Translations under genes and position numbers: made by a program | Shown here: positions 8,133 through 16,282 of the stretch, piece by piece | How positions within the stretch are numbered: the stretch's first letter is position 1 | Layout: the number at the start of each line of letters is the position of its first letter | Source: Thermomicrobiales bacterium | Lineage (GTDB): Bacteria > Chloroflexota > Chloroflexia > Thermomicrobiales > CFX8 | Length of the DNA stretch: 64,000 bases | Assembly: GCA_037045155.1 (NCBI GenBank) | Contig: JBAOIG010000002.1 | Span: 496,001-560,000, forward strand | Reading direction: 5' to 3' | The notes under the pieces: model-generated | Database searches by the model: none | The model's input: only the letters and a program-made list of their open reading frames with translations | Told to the model about the DNA's origin: nothing

Positions 8133-8434
8133 CAGCGTGTCTCTCCTCGATAGGTGTGCCGTCGTTCTCTCGACGGCGTCTCGTAGTACTCCCGTGGCTC
8201 ACGTGATTCAGCGGGAGAGGCCTCGGAGACACGCCCTTGTTGTCACCGTGATCTTCGCGCGGAATTCTATGATCCAGCCTCCTAATTCTATCATCCCAAT
8301 GCAATACCCTGCGCCGACCTGTCCACTGGCTTAGAGCGACAACTGCCCACCCGGCCGGCCCCGACTCGAATAGATAGCGAGTATGATTCTCCGTCTCCGG
8401 CCCGACCGGGCCGACGCGCCGAGGAGGCCCTACC
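8133..8434. other. 302-bp divergent promoter region
   Basis: This region separates the zinc-ribbon gene (minus) from the LLM oxidoreductase gene (plus). It holds two direct copies of AATTCTATSATCC at 8263-8275 and 8284-8296, exactly 21 bp apart. Read on the minus strand each gives TAGAAT, one base from the consensus -10 hexamer. A GCCGTCG hairpin lies at 8158-8177. No other structure was recognised. Confidence 0.45.
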
Positions 8435-9280
8435 ATGCGCCACGGGATCGTCTTTCCGAACACCGATGTCCGCACCGTCCCCCAGCTCGCCGCCGAGGCG
8501 GAGCAGTCTGGTTGGGACGGCGTCTTCGTCCCCGATTGCATCAACATTCCCGCCAGTAGTCCGGAGATCGGCTTCGACCCGTGGGTCACGCTGGCGGCGG
8601 TGGCGGCGCGGACGAGCCGGGTCGTGCTGGGGACGATGGTCACGCCACTCTCGCGCCGACGGCCGTGGAAGGTCGCGCGGGAGACGATGACGCTCGATCA
8701 TCTGTCGGAGGGGCGACTCGTGCTGCCGGTCGGTCTTGGCGCGTTGGACGATGAGGGCTTCGGCAAGGTCGGCGAGGCGACCGGCACACGGGAGCGTGCC
8801 GAGTTGCTGGATGAAAGCCTGGCGATCATCGACGGTCTCTGGAGCGGCGAGCCGTTCAGCTTCAGCGGCAGGCATTACACGGTCGGTGAGACGACCTTTT
8901 TGCCGAGACCAGTTCAGCAGCCGCGCATCCCCGTCTGGGTGGTTGGCGCCTGGCGGCGCGAGCGCTCGTTGCGCCGGGCGATCCACTGGGACGGGTTGCT
9001 GCCGAACGCGCTCACTCCCGAGGGCACGCATCGCGAGGTCACGCCCGGCCTGCTGGCCGAGATAGCCGCCTGGGTCGCCGAGCATCGCGCGGCTGCCACG
9101 CCGTTCCACGTCATTATGGAGGCCAGCACGCCGGCCGACGACGCGCCGAGAGCGCGCGAGGTCGCCCGTGAGTGGGCGGACGCGGGCGCGACCTGGCTGC
9201 TGGAATCTTTCTGGACCGGTCCGAACGACGTCGACACGCTGCGTCGTCGCATCCAGGCCGGCCCGCCGAGCGTCGAGTGA
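8435..9280 (+). CDS. LLM class flavin-dependent oxidoreductase
   Basis: The product has 281 residues, with ATG 8435 behind GAGGAGG. It has the luciferase-like monooxygenase TIM-barrel pattern: HGIVFPNTDVRTVPQLAAEAEQ at the N-terminus, VVLGTMVTPLSRRRPWKVARE near residue 70, and LPVGLGALDDEGF around 100. Members use reduced FMN or F420; which one cannot be decided here. The protein is shorter than the usual 300-340 residues but has both ends. It stands alone, with the convergent lhgO gene 17 bp after its stop. Confidence 0.85.
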   Translation: MRHGIVFPNTDVRTVPQLAAEAEQSGWDGVFVPDCINIPASSPEIGFDPWVTLAAVAARTSRVVLGTMVTPLSRRRPWKVARETMTLDHLSEGRLVLPVGLGALDDEGFGKVGEATGTRERAELLDESLAIIDGLWSGEPFSFSGRHYTVGETTFLPRPVQQPRIPVWVVGAWRRERSLRRAIHWDGLLPNALTPEGTHREVTPGLLAEIAAWVAEHRAAATPFHVIMEASTPADDAPRAREVAREWADAGATWLLESFWTGPNDVDTLRRRIQAGPPSVE

Positions 9281-9297
9281 GACGCGGCACGGCTGGG

Positions 9298-10578
9298 CTA
9301 GCCCAGTCCCTCGACCTCGTCGGCGATCAGCCGGCCGATTTCCAGCGACGAGGTTGCCGCTGGCGAGGGCGCGTTGCGCACGTGCAGCACGCCGTCGGCA
9401 TGATCGAAGACGAAGTCATCGACCAGCGTGCCCTGCGGGCTGAGCGCCTGGGCGCGGACGCCGGCCGGGCCCGGTAGCAGGTCCTCCGGCTCCAGCTCGG
9501 GGATGTAGACGCGTAACGTCTCCAGGAAGCGCTTCTTCGACAGGTCGCGGGCCATCTCGCCGAGGCCGGTGCGCCAGTGCTTGCGGGCGAAGGCGCGGAA
9601 GCCGGGGTTGCGGGCCATGTCGGCCAGGTCGTGCCGGTTTGCGTCGCGGAATGAATACCCCTCGCGGGCGAAGGCGAGGACGGCGTTCGGCCCCAGCCAG
9701 ACATCCCCGTTCATCCGCGGCGTGAAGTGGACGCCGAGGAACGGGAAGCGTGGGTCCGGCACCGGGTAGATATTGGAATGCACGAGCGCGCGCCGCTCGG
9801 GCCGCAGGATGTAGTAGTCGCCACGGAACGGGACGATGCGCGGGTCCTCAGCGCCGCCAGTCATCCGGGCAACACGGTCGGACTGCAGGCCGGCACAGGT
9901 CACGACGAGCGCGGCCTCGATGTCGCCTCCGGTCGTCGTGAGGAGTGTTCGTCCGTTGCGCCGCTGGATGGCGGTGACCTCGTGGCCGGCGCGGATATCG
10001 CCGCCCAGTTGGCGGATGTCGTTGGCGTAGGAGAGGGCGACCTGCAGATAGTCTACGATCCCGGTGTTCGGCGACCAGATGGCGCGGATGCCGCGGACGT
10101 GTGGCTCGCGCTCGCGCAGCTCGTCCTGCTCGATCAGCCGCAGACCGGGAACCTGATTCTCCTGTCCGCGTTCGTAAAGTGCCTGCAGGCGGGGCAGCTC
10201 GGATGGGCTTGTGGCGACGATGACCTTGCCGCAGCGCTTCCAGCCGATGTCGTTCTCGTCGCAGTAGCGCATCATCGCCGCCGCGCCGGCGACGCAGAGG
10301 CGTGCCTTCAGCGAACCCGGCACGTAGTAGATGCCGGAGTGGATGACGCCGCTGTTGTGGCCAGTCTGATGCTGGCCGATTGTCGCCTCCTTTTCGAGGA
10401 GGATCAGGGACGTGCCAGGCCGGCGCTGGAGGATCTCTCGGGCGGCGGCCAGGCCGACGATTCCGCCACCGACGATGACGATCGTCGCGATGCCATCCAG
10501 CATCGTCGCGGTGGCCGGCAGCGTGGTCGTCGTCCGTCCCTCGACCGCGATTGTCGTGGTCGTCCCGTCATCAGCCAT
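9298..10578 (-). CDS. lhgO: L-2-hydroxyglutarate oxidase
   Basis: The product has 426 residues. The ATG at 10578 follows GGAGGG; a longer frame to 10686 lacks support. The Rossmann FAD motif is IVGGGIVGLAAAREI, followed by the family-typical GQHQTGHNSGVIHSGIYY segment, and FRGDYYILRPE and GVHFTPRMNGDVWLGPNA in the substrate domain. The enzyme oxidises L-2-hydroxyglutarate to 2-oxoglutarate, passing electrons to oxygen or quinone. The N-terminus carries a low-complexity Thr-rich stretch of about 25 residues before the FAD domain, which may reflect a start further downstream. Confidence 0.88.
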   Translation of the reverse strand: MADDGTTTTIAVEGRTTTTLPATATMLDGIATIVIVGGGIVGLAAAREILQRRPGTSLILLEKEATIGQHQTGHNSGVIHSGIYYVPGSLKARLCVAGAAAMMRYCDENDIGWKRCGKVIVATSPSELPRLQALYERGQENQVPGLRLIEQDELREREPHVRGIRAIWSPNTGIVDYLQVALSYANDIRQLGGDIRAGHEVTAIQRRNGRTLLTTTGGDIEAALVVTCAGLQSDRVARMTGGAEDPRIVPFRGDYYILRPERRALVHSNIYPVPDPRFPFLGVHFTPRMNGDVWLGPNAVLAFAREGYSFRDANRHDLADMARNPGFRAFARKHWRTGLGEMARDLSKKRFLETLRVYIPELEPEDLLPGPAGVRAQALSPQGTLVDDFVFDHADGVLHVRNAPSPAATSSLEIGRLIADEVEGLG

Positions 10579-10667
10579 TGCAACCCTCCACCCCTCCGAC
10601 CAGGCCGATTGTCCTGCCGGGGATGATACCGCCTGGGGTTCGAACGATTGATTCTGGGCAAAATGAA

Positions 10668-10705
10668 GCGGTAGAGATGGAGGCACCCGATTCCATCTCT
10701 ACCGC
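10668..10705. repeat. perfect 14-bp inverted repeat, hairpin-forming
   Basis: GCGGTAGAGATGGA and its exact complement TCCATCTCTACCGC flank a 10-nt loop. It lies about 90 bp upstream of the lhgO start on the minus strand and about 390 bp upstream of nosZ. No T tract follows on either strand, so it is not an obvious terminator. It may be an operator or an RNA hairpin in the lhgO leader. Confidence 0.6.
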
Positions 10706-10848
10706 ATCGAAGGGGGCGTAGTCCCCGAACCAGTGTCTCCCCTCCTGGTCCGGGAGCGCCTTCTGTGTGGGATACGGACGCGCATCCGATCACCAGGTGA
10801 TCTTTGCTCGTCCTGCCGAGACTGTATACGCTTGCATACCCCGGCCGC

Positions 10849-10864
10849 TGTGAGAAAAGTCACT
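10849..10864 (+). promoter_or_regulatory. Crp-type palindrome upstream of nosZ
   Basis: TGTGA-GAAAAG-TCACT matches the Crp half-site consensus TGTGA-N6-TCACA at 9 of 10 positions. It lies about 55 bp upstream of a TTGACA hexamer (10919) that could serve nosZ. A Crp/Fnr-family gene lies 11 kb away in the same window. Binding by that regulator is inferred, not shown. Confidence 0.45.
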
Positions 10865-11098
10865 ACTTGTATCGCAGTATGACCGATGACTGGGCGGACT
10901 GGAAGGGCCTGGCGCCGGTTGACACGAAACTGTAACGCGCTTGTGCTTTTCGTCACGAGTGTGTGATGCCTCCGACTCTACCCTTCAGACAAATAACTGG
11001 CTCCACGAAGCGTATCGCTCAGGATGCCTGACATCCGGTAAGGGCCGGATGGTGAATGAGGCGGGACTGACGCGATGGTATGTGAAGGGGGATATCCG

Positions 11099-13147
11099 AT
11101 GTCGGATCCATTCAACCGGTCGCGCGTCAACCGCCGTAACCTGCTCAAGGGAGTCGGCGCGGCGGCGATCCTGGCGCCGGCCGGTGGCGCTCTGCTGGCG
11201 TCGTGCTCGATCGGCGGCGGCGACAAGAAGAAAGAGGAGAACGGGAATACCGGCGCGGGTGTCCCGAGCTCTGTGAGCGAGATCGCCGAAGCTCGTGGCC
11301 TGACGCCGGACGATATCACCCGCGCGGTCAAAACCTACGTGCCGGGCGGCAAGCACGACGAATACATGATCTTCGCCTCGGGCGGCCACGGCGGGCAGGT
11401 GCTCGTTATCGGCGTCCCGTCGATGCGGCTGCTCAAGCTGATCGGAACCTTCACCCCGGAGCCGTGGCAGGGATTCGGCTTTTCGGATGACACGAAGGCC
11501 GTGCTTGCCGAGGGCGCGATTGATGACAAGGTGCTTGGCTGGGCCGACACCCATCACCCGGGCCTCAGCGAGACGAATGGCGAGTACGACGGCCAGTATC
11601 TGTTCATCAACGACAAGGCGAACGCCCGGTTGGCCGTGATCGACCTGCGCGACTTCGAGACGAAGCAGATCGTCAAGAATCCGCACTTCATCAGCAACCA
11701 CGGCGGCGCCTTCGTGACGCCGAACACCGAGTACATCACCGAAGGCGCGCAGTACGCCGTGCCATGGGGCTGGGAGTACGCGCCACTGAGCGACTACAAG
11801 ACCGACTATCGCGGGGCGATGTCGTTCTGGAAGTTCGATCGCGAAAAGGGACGACTGGATCAGTCCAAGTCGTTCACCGTCGAGGTGCCACCCTACTGGA
11901 ACGACCTGTCTGACTGCGGTAAGGGCCCGAGCGAAGGCTGGATGTTCTCCAATACCTTCAACACCGAGCTGGCGATCGGCGGCAACCGCGCCGACGGCAG
12001 CCCGTCGGTCCCGCCGGTCGAGGCCGGCGCGTCGCAGAACGACATGGACCTCATGACGATCATCGACTGGAAGAAGGCGGAGAAGGTCTTCGAGGACGGC
12101 AAGGCCAAGGACCTCAAGGGGATGGCCCTGATCGACATGAAGACCGCTGTCGCCGAGGGCATCCTCTACCAGGTGCCGGAGCCGAAGAGCCCGCACGGTG
12201 TTGATGTCACCCCGGATGGCAAGTTCATCGTTGTCGCCGGCAAGCTGGATCCGCACGTCACGATCTACAGCTTCGAGAAGATCCAGGCGGCGATCGCCAA
12301 GGGCGGCTTCGAGACCGATGTGTTCGGCGTGCCGGTCCTCAAGTACGAGGACTGCATGGAGGCGCAGGTCGAGCTGGGCCTCGGTCCACTGCACACGCAG
12401 TTCGACGACCAGGGCTATGCGTACACCAGCCTCTTCCTCGATAGCGCGATCGCGAAGTGGAAGCTTGGCGAAGCGGGCAAGCCGGACACCTGGAAGATGA
12501 TGGACAAGCTCTCGGTCCACTACAACGTCGGTCACCTGAGCGTCTGCGAGGGCGACACGGTCAAGCCGAAGGGCAAGTATCTGATCGCGCTGAACAAGTG
12601 GGCGATCGATCGCTTCACCCCGGTCGGCCCGCTGCACCCGCAGAACTTCCAGCTGATCGATATCACCGGCGAGAAGATGGACCTGCTCTATGACAGCCCG
12701 ATCGGCGTCGGCGAGCCGCACTACGTCCAGACGATCGCGATCGACAAGCTGAAGGTCTGGACGACCTACCCGGAAGTGGGTTGGGATCCGATCGCCCAGG
12801 CGCCGTCGCCAGTCGCAACGCTGGCCGGCAAGGAGTCGGTCGAGCGAGACGGCAACAAGGTCACGATCAACATGACCTCGATCCGATCGCACTTCACCCC
12901 GGACACCATCGAGGTGAACAAGGACGACGAGATCACGTTGCATATCACCAACGTCGAGATGGCTCAGGACTCGACACACGGTTTCGCCTTCCCGGGCCAG
13001 CACATCCAGCTCAGCATCGAGCCGGGCGAGACGACAACAGTGACGTTCACCGCCGATCACGCAGGTGTCTACCCGTTCTACTGCACCGAGTTCTGCTCGG
13101 CGCTTCACCTGGAGATGATGGGATACTTCGTCGTCAAGCCGGCGTAA
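11099..13147 (+). CDS. nosZ: nitrous oxide reductase, clade II-like, lipoprotein form
   Basis: The product has 683 residues, with ATG 11099 behind AAGGGGGAT (an ORF start at 11075 is less likely). It reduces N2O to N2. CuZ-type ligands include the tandem His152-His153 in ADTHHPG and His201 in ISNHGG. The C-terminal CuA site is C663-x3-C667-x3-H671-x2-M674, with an upstream His in DSTHGFAF. The N-terminus has NRRNLLKG, a twin-arginine-like motif, then a hydrophobic stretch and a lipobox LLASC (Cys36), so it is probably exported folded and lipid-anchored. The gene heads an operon with assembly genes and a cytochrome c. No nosR or nosX-like gene is present. Confidence 0.95.
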   Translation: MSDPFNRSRVNRRNLLKGVGAAAILAPAGGALLASCSIGGGDKKKEENGNTGAGVPSSVSEIAEARGLTPDDITRAVKTYVPGGKHDEYMIFASGGHGGQVLVIGVPSMRLLKLIGTFTPEPWQGFGFSDDTKAVLAEGAIDDKVLGWADTHHPGLSETNGEYDGQYLFINDKANARLAVIDLRDFETKQIVKNPHFISNHGGAFVTPNTEYITEGAQYAVPWGWEYAPLSDYKTDYRGAMSFWKFDREKGRLDQSKSFTVEVPPYWNDLSDCGKGPSEGWMFSNTFNTELAIGGNRADGSPSVPPVEAGASQNDMDLMTIIDWKKAEKVFEDGKAKDLKGMALIDMKTAVAEGILYQVPEPKSPHGVDVTPDGKFIVVAGKLDPHVTIYSFEKIQAAIAKGGFETDVFGVPVLKYEDCMEAQVELGLGPLHTQFDDQGYAYTSLFLDSAIAKWKLGEAGKPDTWKMMDKLSVHYNVGHLSVCEGDTVKPKGKYLIALNKWAIDRFTPVGPLHPQNFQLIDITGEKMDLLYDSPIGVGEPHYVQTIAIDKLKVWTTYPEVGWDPIAQAPSPVATLAGKESVERDGNKVTINMTSIRSHFTPDTIEVNKDDEITLHITNVEMAQDSTHGFAFPGQHIQLSIEPGETTTVTFTADHAGVYPFYCTEFCSALHLEMMGYFVVKPA

Positions 13148-13158
13148 CCACGACATTC

Positions 13159-13185
13159 GGGCCGCCGGGGATCGCCCGGCGGCCC
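13159..13185 (+). terminator. intercistronic hairpin after nosZ
   Basis: GGGCCGCCGGG and CCCGGCGGCCC form a perfect 11-bp stem with a short loop. It lies 12 bp after the nosZ stop and 46 bp before the next gene, without a T tract. It may be a partial terminator or an mRNA 3' end stabiliser that keeps nosZ mRNA above that of the assembly genes. Confidence 0.5.
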
Positions 13186-13230
13186 ACCACACCGTCGCGG
13201 GTGTGTATGGGGTTGTGAAAGGGATTCGAC

Positions 13231-13890
13231 ATGGCTCAGGCAATGCACTCAGCATCCACCAAGCGGGAGTTATCAGCGGTGCAACGGCGCACCGAGGCCA
13301 AAGGGATCAGCATGTCTCGCGCAGACCTTCTCCGTCTCGGCGGGCTCAGCCTCGCCGCGGCGTTGCTCGTGCTCACGATCTTCCTGCCCTACTGGTCGAT
13401 CACGCTGCACGCGCCACAGTACCCGAAGGGGTTGACGATCAACGCGTTCGTCCACGAGATGCGCGGTGATGTCTCCGAGGTCGATGGCCTCAATCACTAC
13501 ATCGGCATGATCAAGCTCGAGACAGCGGCATCACTGGAGCGCACCGTCTCCCGGATTGCGATCCCGATCATTGCCCTGCTCGCGCTGCTGTCGTTCTGGG
13601 TCCAGGGTCGCTGGCGCTGGCTGCTGGCCACGCCGGCCATCATCTATCCGGTCATCTTCGCGATTGATCTGTTCAGCTGGCTCTACTATGCCGGCCATGC
13701 TCTCGACCCGAAGGCGGCCCTCAGCTCGTCGATTCACCCATTCACGCCCACGATCCTCGGCACCGGGATCATCGGCCAGTTCAGCACCGTCGCATCGTTC
13801 GGAATTGGCTATTATCTCGCCGTGCTCTCTGCGATCATCGTGTTGGCCGTGACAATCCGAGGACGGTCACGCGATGTCAGCCCGAGCTAA
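13231..13890 (+). CDS. nos-cluster integral membrane protein (NosB-like candidate)
   Basis: The product has 219 residues. ATG 13231 follows AAAGGGATTCGAC; a second in-frame ATG at 13312 is preceded by a very similar AAAGGGATCAGC, so two starts are possible. Four hydrophobic segments are visible: GLSLAAALLVLTIFLPYW, IAIPIIALLALLSFWV, ATPAIIYPVIFAIDLFSWL and GIGYYLAVLSAIIVLAV. The loop between segments 1 and 2 is long and probably external. In clade II nos clusters a membrane protein called NosB occupies this position; its role is not settled. The gene overlaps nosD by 17 bp, which implies translational coupling. Confidence 0.75.
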   Translation: MAQAMHSASTKRELSAVQRRTEAKGISMSRADLLRLGGLSLAAALLVLTIFLPYWSITLHAPQYPKGLTINAFVHEMRGDVSEVDGLNHYIGMIKLETAASLERTVSRIAIPIIALLALLSFWVQGRWRWLLATPAIIYPVIFAIDLFSWLYYAGHALDPKAALSSSIHPFTPTILGTGIIGQFSTVASFGIGYYLAVLSAIIVLAVTIRGRSRDVSPS

Positions 13891-16282
13891 CACCCCCATC
13901 GTCCGAGTCGCGTTCGCCCTTGTCTTCCTGCTGTCACTGGTCGCCGGTATTCTGCCGGCGCCAGTCGCGGCGGCGGCCGAACCAGACCTGATCGTCTGCC
14001 AGACCTGCGATATCTCCTCGCTCGCTGACGCGGTGGCCCAGGCGCCCGACGGCGCCCGGATCGAGGTTCGCGGCGGGGTCTACCCCGGGCCGATTACGAT
14101 CACCCGCGATGTCGAGCTGATCGGCGTCGACCAACCGGTCATCGATGGCGGTGGCAAAGGCACCGTCGTTCACGTGACCGGCGCGACAGTCACCATCTCC
14201 GGCTTCACCATCCGCGGCACCGGGACGACGCTCGACCACGAGGACAGCGGCATCCTGGTCCAGAAGGGGCACGCAACGATCGTCGACAATGTCGTCGAGG
14301 ACAGCCTCTTCGGAATCTACCTCAAGGAATCTCACGGCAGCATCATCCGCGGCAATATCATCCGCTCCAAGCCCTTGCCGATCGCCCTGCGTGGCGATGG
14401 CCTCAAGGTCTGGTACAGCGATGACATGCTGATCGCAAACAACCAGGCGGACGATGGCCGGGATGTCATTCTCTGGTACTCCAACCGCGGGATTGTCCGC
14501 GATAACGAGTTCAACGGCGGTCGCTACGGCCTGCATCTCATGTTCAGTGATAGCGCAACGATCGAGCGCAACTCGCTTTCGCAAAACTCGATCGGCCTGT
14601 ACATCATGTACAGCCGCGACGCGCTGGTTCTGGGTAACACGCTATCGAACAACAAAGGTCCGAGCGGTGGCGGGTTGGGGCTGAAGGACGTCGACGGATT
14701 AACCGTCCAGGGCAATCGGTTCGTGAACAACCGAATGGGCGCCCAGGTCGACACCTCGCCCCGCGAGCCGCATATCCAGCACTACTGGATCGGCAACGTC
14801 TTTGCCTACAACGAGGTTGCGCTCGGGTTCATGCCATCAGTGCAGCGCAACACGCTGACTGAGAACTCATTCATCGACAACATTCAGAATGTGACGATTC
14901 TCGGCGGCGGCGAGTTGAAGGACATCACCTGGTCGGCCGACGGCAAGGGCAACTACTGGAGCGACTATGCCGGCTACGACGCTGACGGTAACGGTGTCGG
15001 CGACGTGCCGTACAAGTCGCAGCAGTTGTTCGAATCGCTGATGGACGACCACCCACAACTACGACTATTCCTGTTCAGCCCGGCCGCAATGGCGATCGAT
15101 TTCGCCGCCCAGGCCTTCCCGGCCGTCCGGCCGCGCACGCGCTTCGTCGATGATGCGCCGCTGATGTCCCCGCCGGCCATTGCCGAGCTGCCACAGATGG
15201 CTGCCGCGTCGACCGGCCAGCGGCTGGCGAGCGGGCTCGTCTGGCTGCTCGTTGCCGGCGGCACGCTCGGGCTGATCCTGTCGATGCGTCGTCGGACGAT
15301 CGTTTCGGCGTCGCCGATACCCGTTGAGCCCAGGGAGGCACCCATGAATACACCAGCGCCGGCCGTTGCCGTTGCGCCACCACCCCCGGCCCGGAAGTCG
15401 GCCGATGCCGCTGTCGACGTCCGCGGTGTGACCAAGCGTTACGGACGTGTTGCGGCGGTCGATGATGTCAGCTTCGAGATCGAGCGCGGCGAGGCAGTCG
15501 CCCTCTGGGGCCCGAATGGGGCCGGCAAGACGACGATCTTGCGTTGCCTGCTGGGCGTCGCTCGCTATACCGGAGATGTCCGTATCGACGGGCTCGATCC
15601 GGCGCGCGACGGCCGGAACGCGCGTCGGCATATCGGCTACGTCCCCCAGGATCTGGCGCCGTCGGCGATGACGGTCGAGGAGATGATCTCCTTCATCTCG
15701 TCGCTGAAGAAGACGCCTGCCGCAGAGGGCATGGCCCAGCTGGAGACCTTGGGAATCGCCGACGCCCGCGACAAGGCGCTCAGCGCACTCTCCGGCGGCA
15801 TGAAGCAGCGTCTGGCGCTGGCGCTGGCGCTGATCGGCAGCCCGTCGATCCTGCTGCTCGACGAGCCGACCGCCAACCTGGACGCGGCCGGCCGCGCCGA
15901 GCTGCTGGAGTTGTTGCGGGAGCTGAAGCATGGCGGCAAGACGCTGGTCTTCTCGTCGCACCGTCCCGACGACATTCTGACACTGTCCGACCGCATCCTG
16001 ATGATCCGCGATGGACGCCTGGAGCAGTCGATGTCGCCGGACGAATTCTCGGCTGAGATCGGGAGCGGCACACGGCTGGTGATGACACTGGCCAACGGCC
16101 ACGCCCGCGAGGCGGTCGAGACGCTGGCCGAGCTTGGTCTGGAGCCGGATTCCGCCGGCAAGCGTGTTGTAGTAACGATCCAGAGCCGTGAGAAGGCGCG
16201 GGTGCTTGCGGCGCTCGCCCGGAATGGTGTTGAGATCGACGACTTTGAGCTGGAGCGAGGGTCATGGACTGGTCAGCAGTAG
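13874..16282 (+). CDS. nosDF: NosD-NosF fusion: beta-helix copper-assembly protein plus ABC ATPase
   Basis: The product is a single 802-residue frame. Residues 1-35 form a Sec signal peptide. Residues 40-400 are NosD, a right-handed beta-helix with repeated short G-x-x-I/L turns (NosD_copper_fam). Residues about 451-471 form a membrane segment followed by MRRR. Residues 513-802 are NosF, an ABC ATPase with Walker A GPNGAGKTT (546), signature LSGGMKQR (639), Walker B ILLLDEP (659) and H-loop His696. The topology is consistent: NosD outside, ATPase inside. NosD and NosF are usually separate proteins. An internal ATG at 15344 with AGGGAGG could yield free NosF. The start overlaps the previous gene and the end overlaps nosY by 19 bp. 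The complex with NosY supplies sulfur or copper for CuZ. Confidence 0.93.
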   Translation: MSARANTPIVRVAFALVFLLSLVAGILPAPVAAAAEPDLIVCQTCDISSLADAVAQAPDGARIEVRGGVYPGPITITRDVELIGVDQPVIDGGGKGTVVHVTGATVTISGFTIRGTGTTLDHEDSGILVQKGHATIVDNVVEDSLFGIYLKESHGSIIRGNIIRSKPLPIALRGDGLKVWYSDDMLIANNQADDGRDVILWYSNRGIVRDNEFNGGRYGLHLMFSDSATIERNSLSQNSIGLYIMYSRDALVLGNTLSNNKGPSGGGLGLKDVDGLTVQGNRFVNNRMGAQVDTSPREPHIQHYWIGNVFAYNEVALGFMPSVQRNTLTENSFIDNIQNVTILGGGELKDITWSADGKGNYWSDYAGYDADGNGVGDVPYKSQQLFESLMDDHPQLRLFLFSPAAMAIDFAAQAFPAVRPRTRFVDDAPLMSPPAIAELPQMAAASTGQRLASGLVWLLVAGGTLGLILSMRRRTIVSASPIPVEPREAPMNTPAPAVAVAPPPPARKSADAAVDVRGVTKRYGRVAAVDDVSFEIERGEAVALWGPNGAGKTTILRCLLGVARYTGDVRIDGLDPARDGRNARRHIGYVPQDLAPSAMTVEEMISFISSLKKTPAAEGMAQLETLGIADARDKALSALSGGMKQRLALALALIGSPSILLLDEPTANLDAAGRAELLELLRELKHGGKTLVFSSHRPDDILTLSDRILMIRDGRLEQSMSPDEFSAEIGSGTRLVMTLANGHAREAVETLAELGLEPDSAGKRVVVTIQSREKARVLAALARNGVEIDDFELERGSWTGQQ
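15331..15346 (+). promoter_or_regulatory. internal ribosome binding site and ATG for NosF
   Basis: AGGGAGG (15332-15338) lies 5 nt before an in-frame ATG (15344-15346) inside nosDF, exactly between the membrane segment and the ATPase domain. The sequence has the quality of a normal start site. It suggests that free NosF (312 residues) is made in addition to the fusion, or that the site is a remnant of separate genes. Confidence 0.6.

Larger units (their letters stand above)
10579..11098. other. 520-bp regulatory region between lhgO and nosZ
   Basis: The region is divergent between lhgO and the nos operon and is rich in dyads: a perfect 14-bp inverted repeat (10668-10705), GATCACC-A-GGTGATC (10788-10802), TGTGA-N6-TCACT (10849-10864), and TCAC-N6-GTGA (10953-10966). 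TTGACA at 10919-10924 is a possible -35 for nosZ, but the hexamer 17 bp later (TGTGCT) is poor, which would fit an activator-dependent promoter. A weak FNR-like TTGAT-N4-GGCAA lies at 10648-10661. No coding frame is supported. Confidence 0.55.

Noticed and set aside
7680..8153. 157-codon plus-strand frame over the zinc-ribbon gene
   Set aside because: It is the complement of a gene with four CxxC pairs and a good start, and has no domain of its own.
10985..13255. 756-codon open frame antisense to nosZ
   Set aside because: Arg/Asp/Leu/Val-rich composition is typical of the complement of a high-GC gene. No domain is visible, and nosZ on the other strand is certain.
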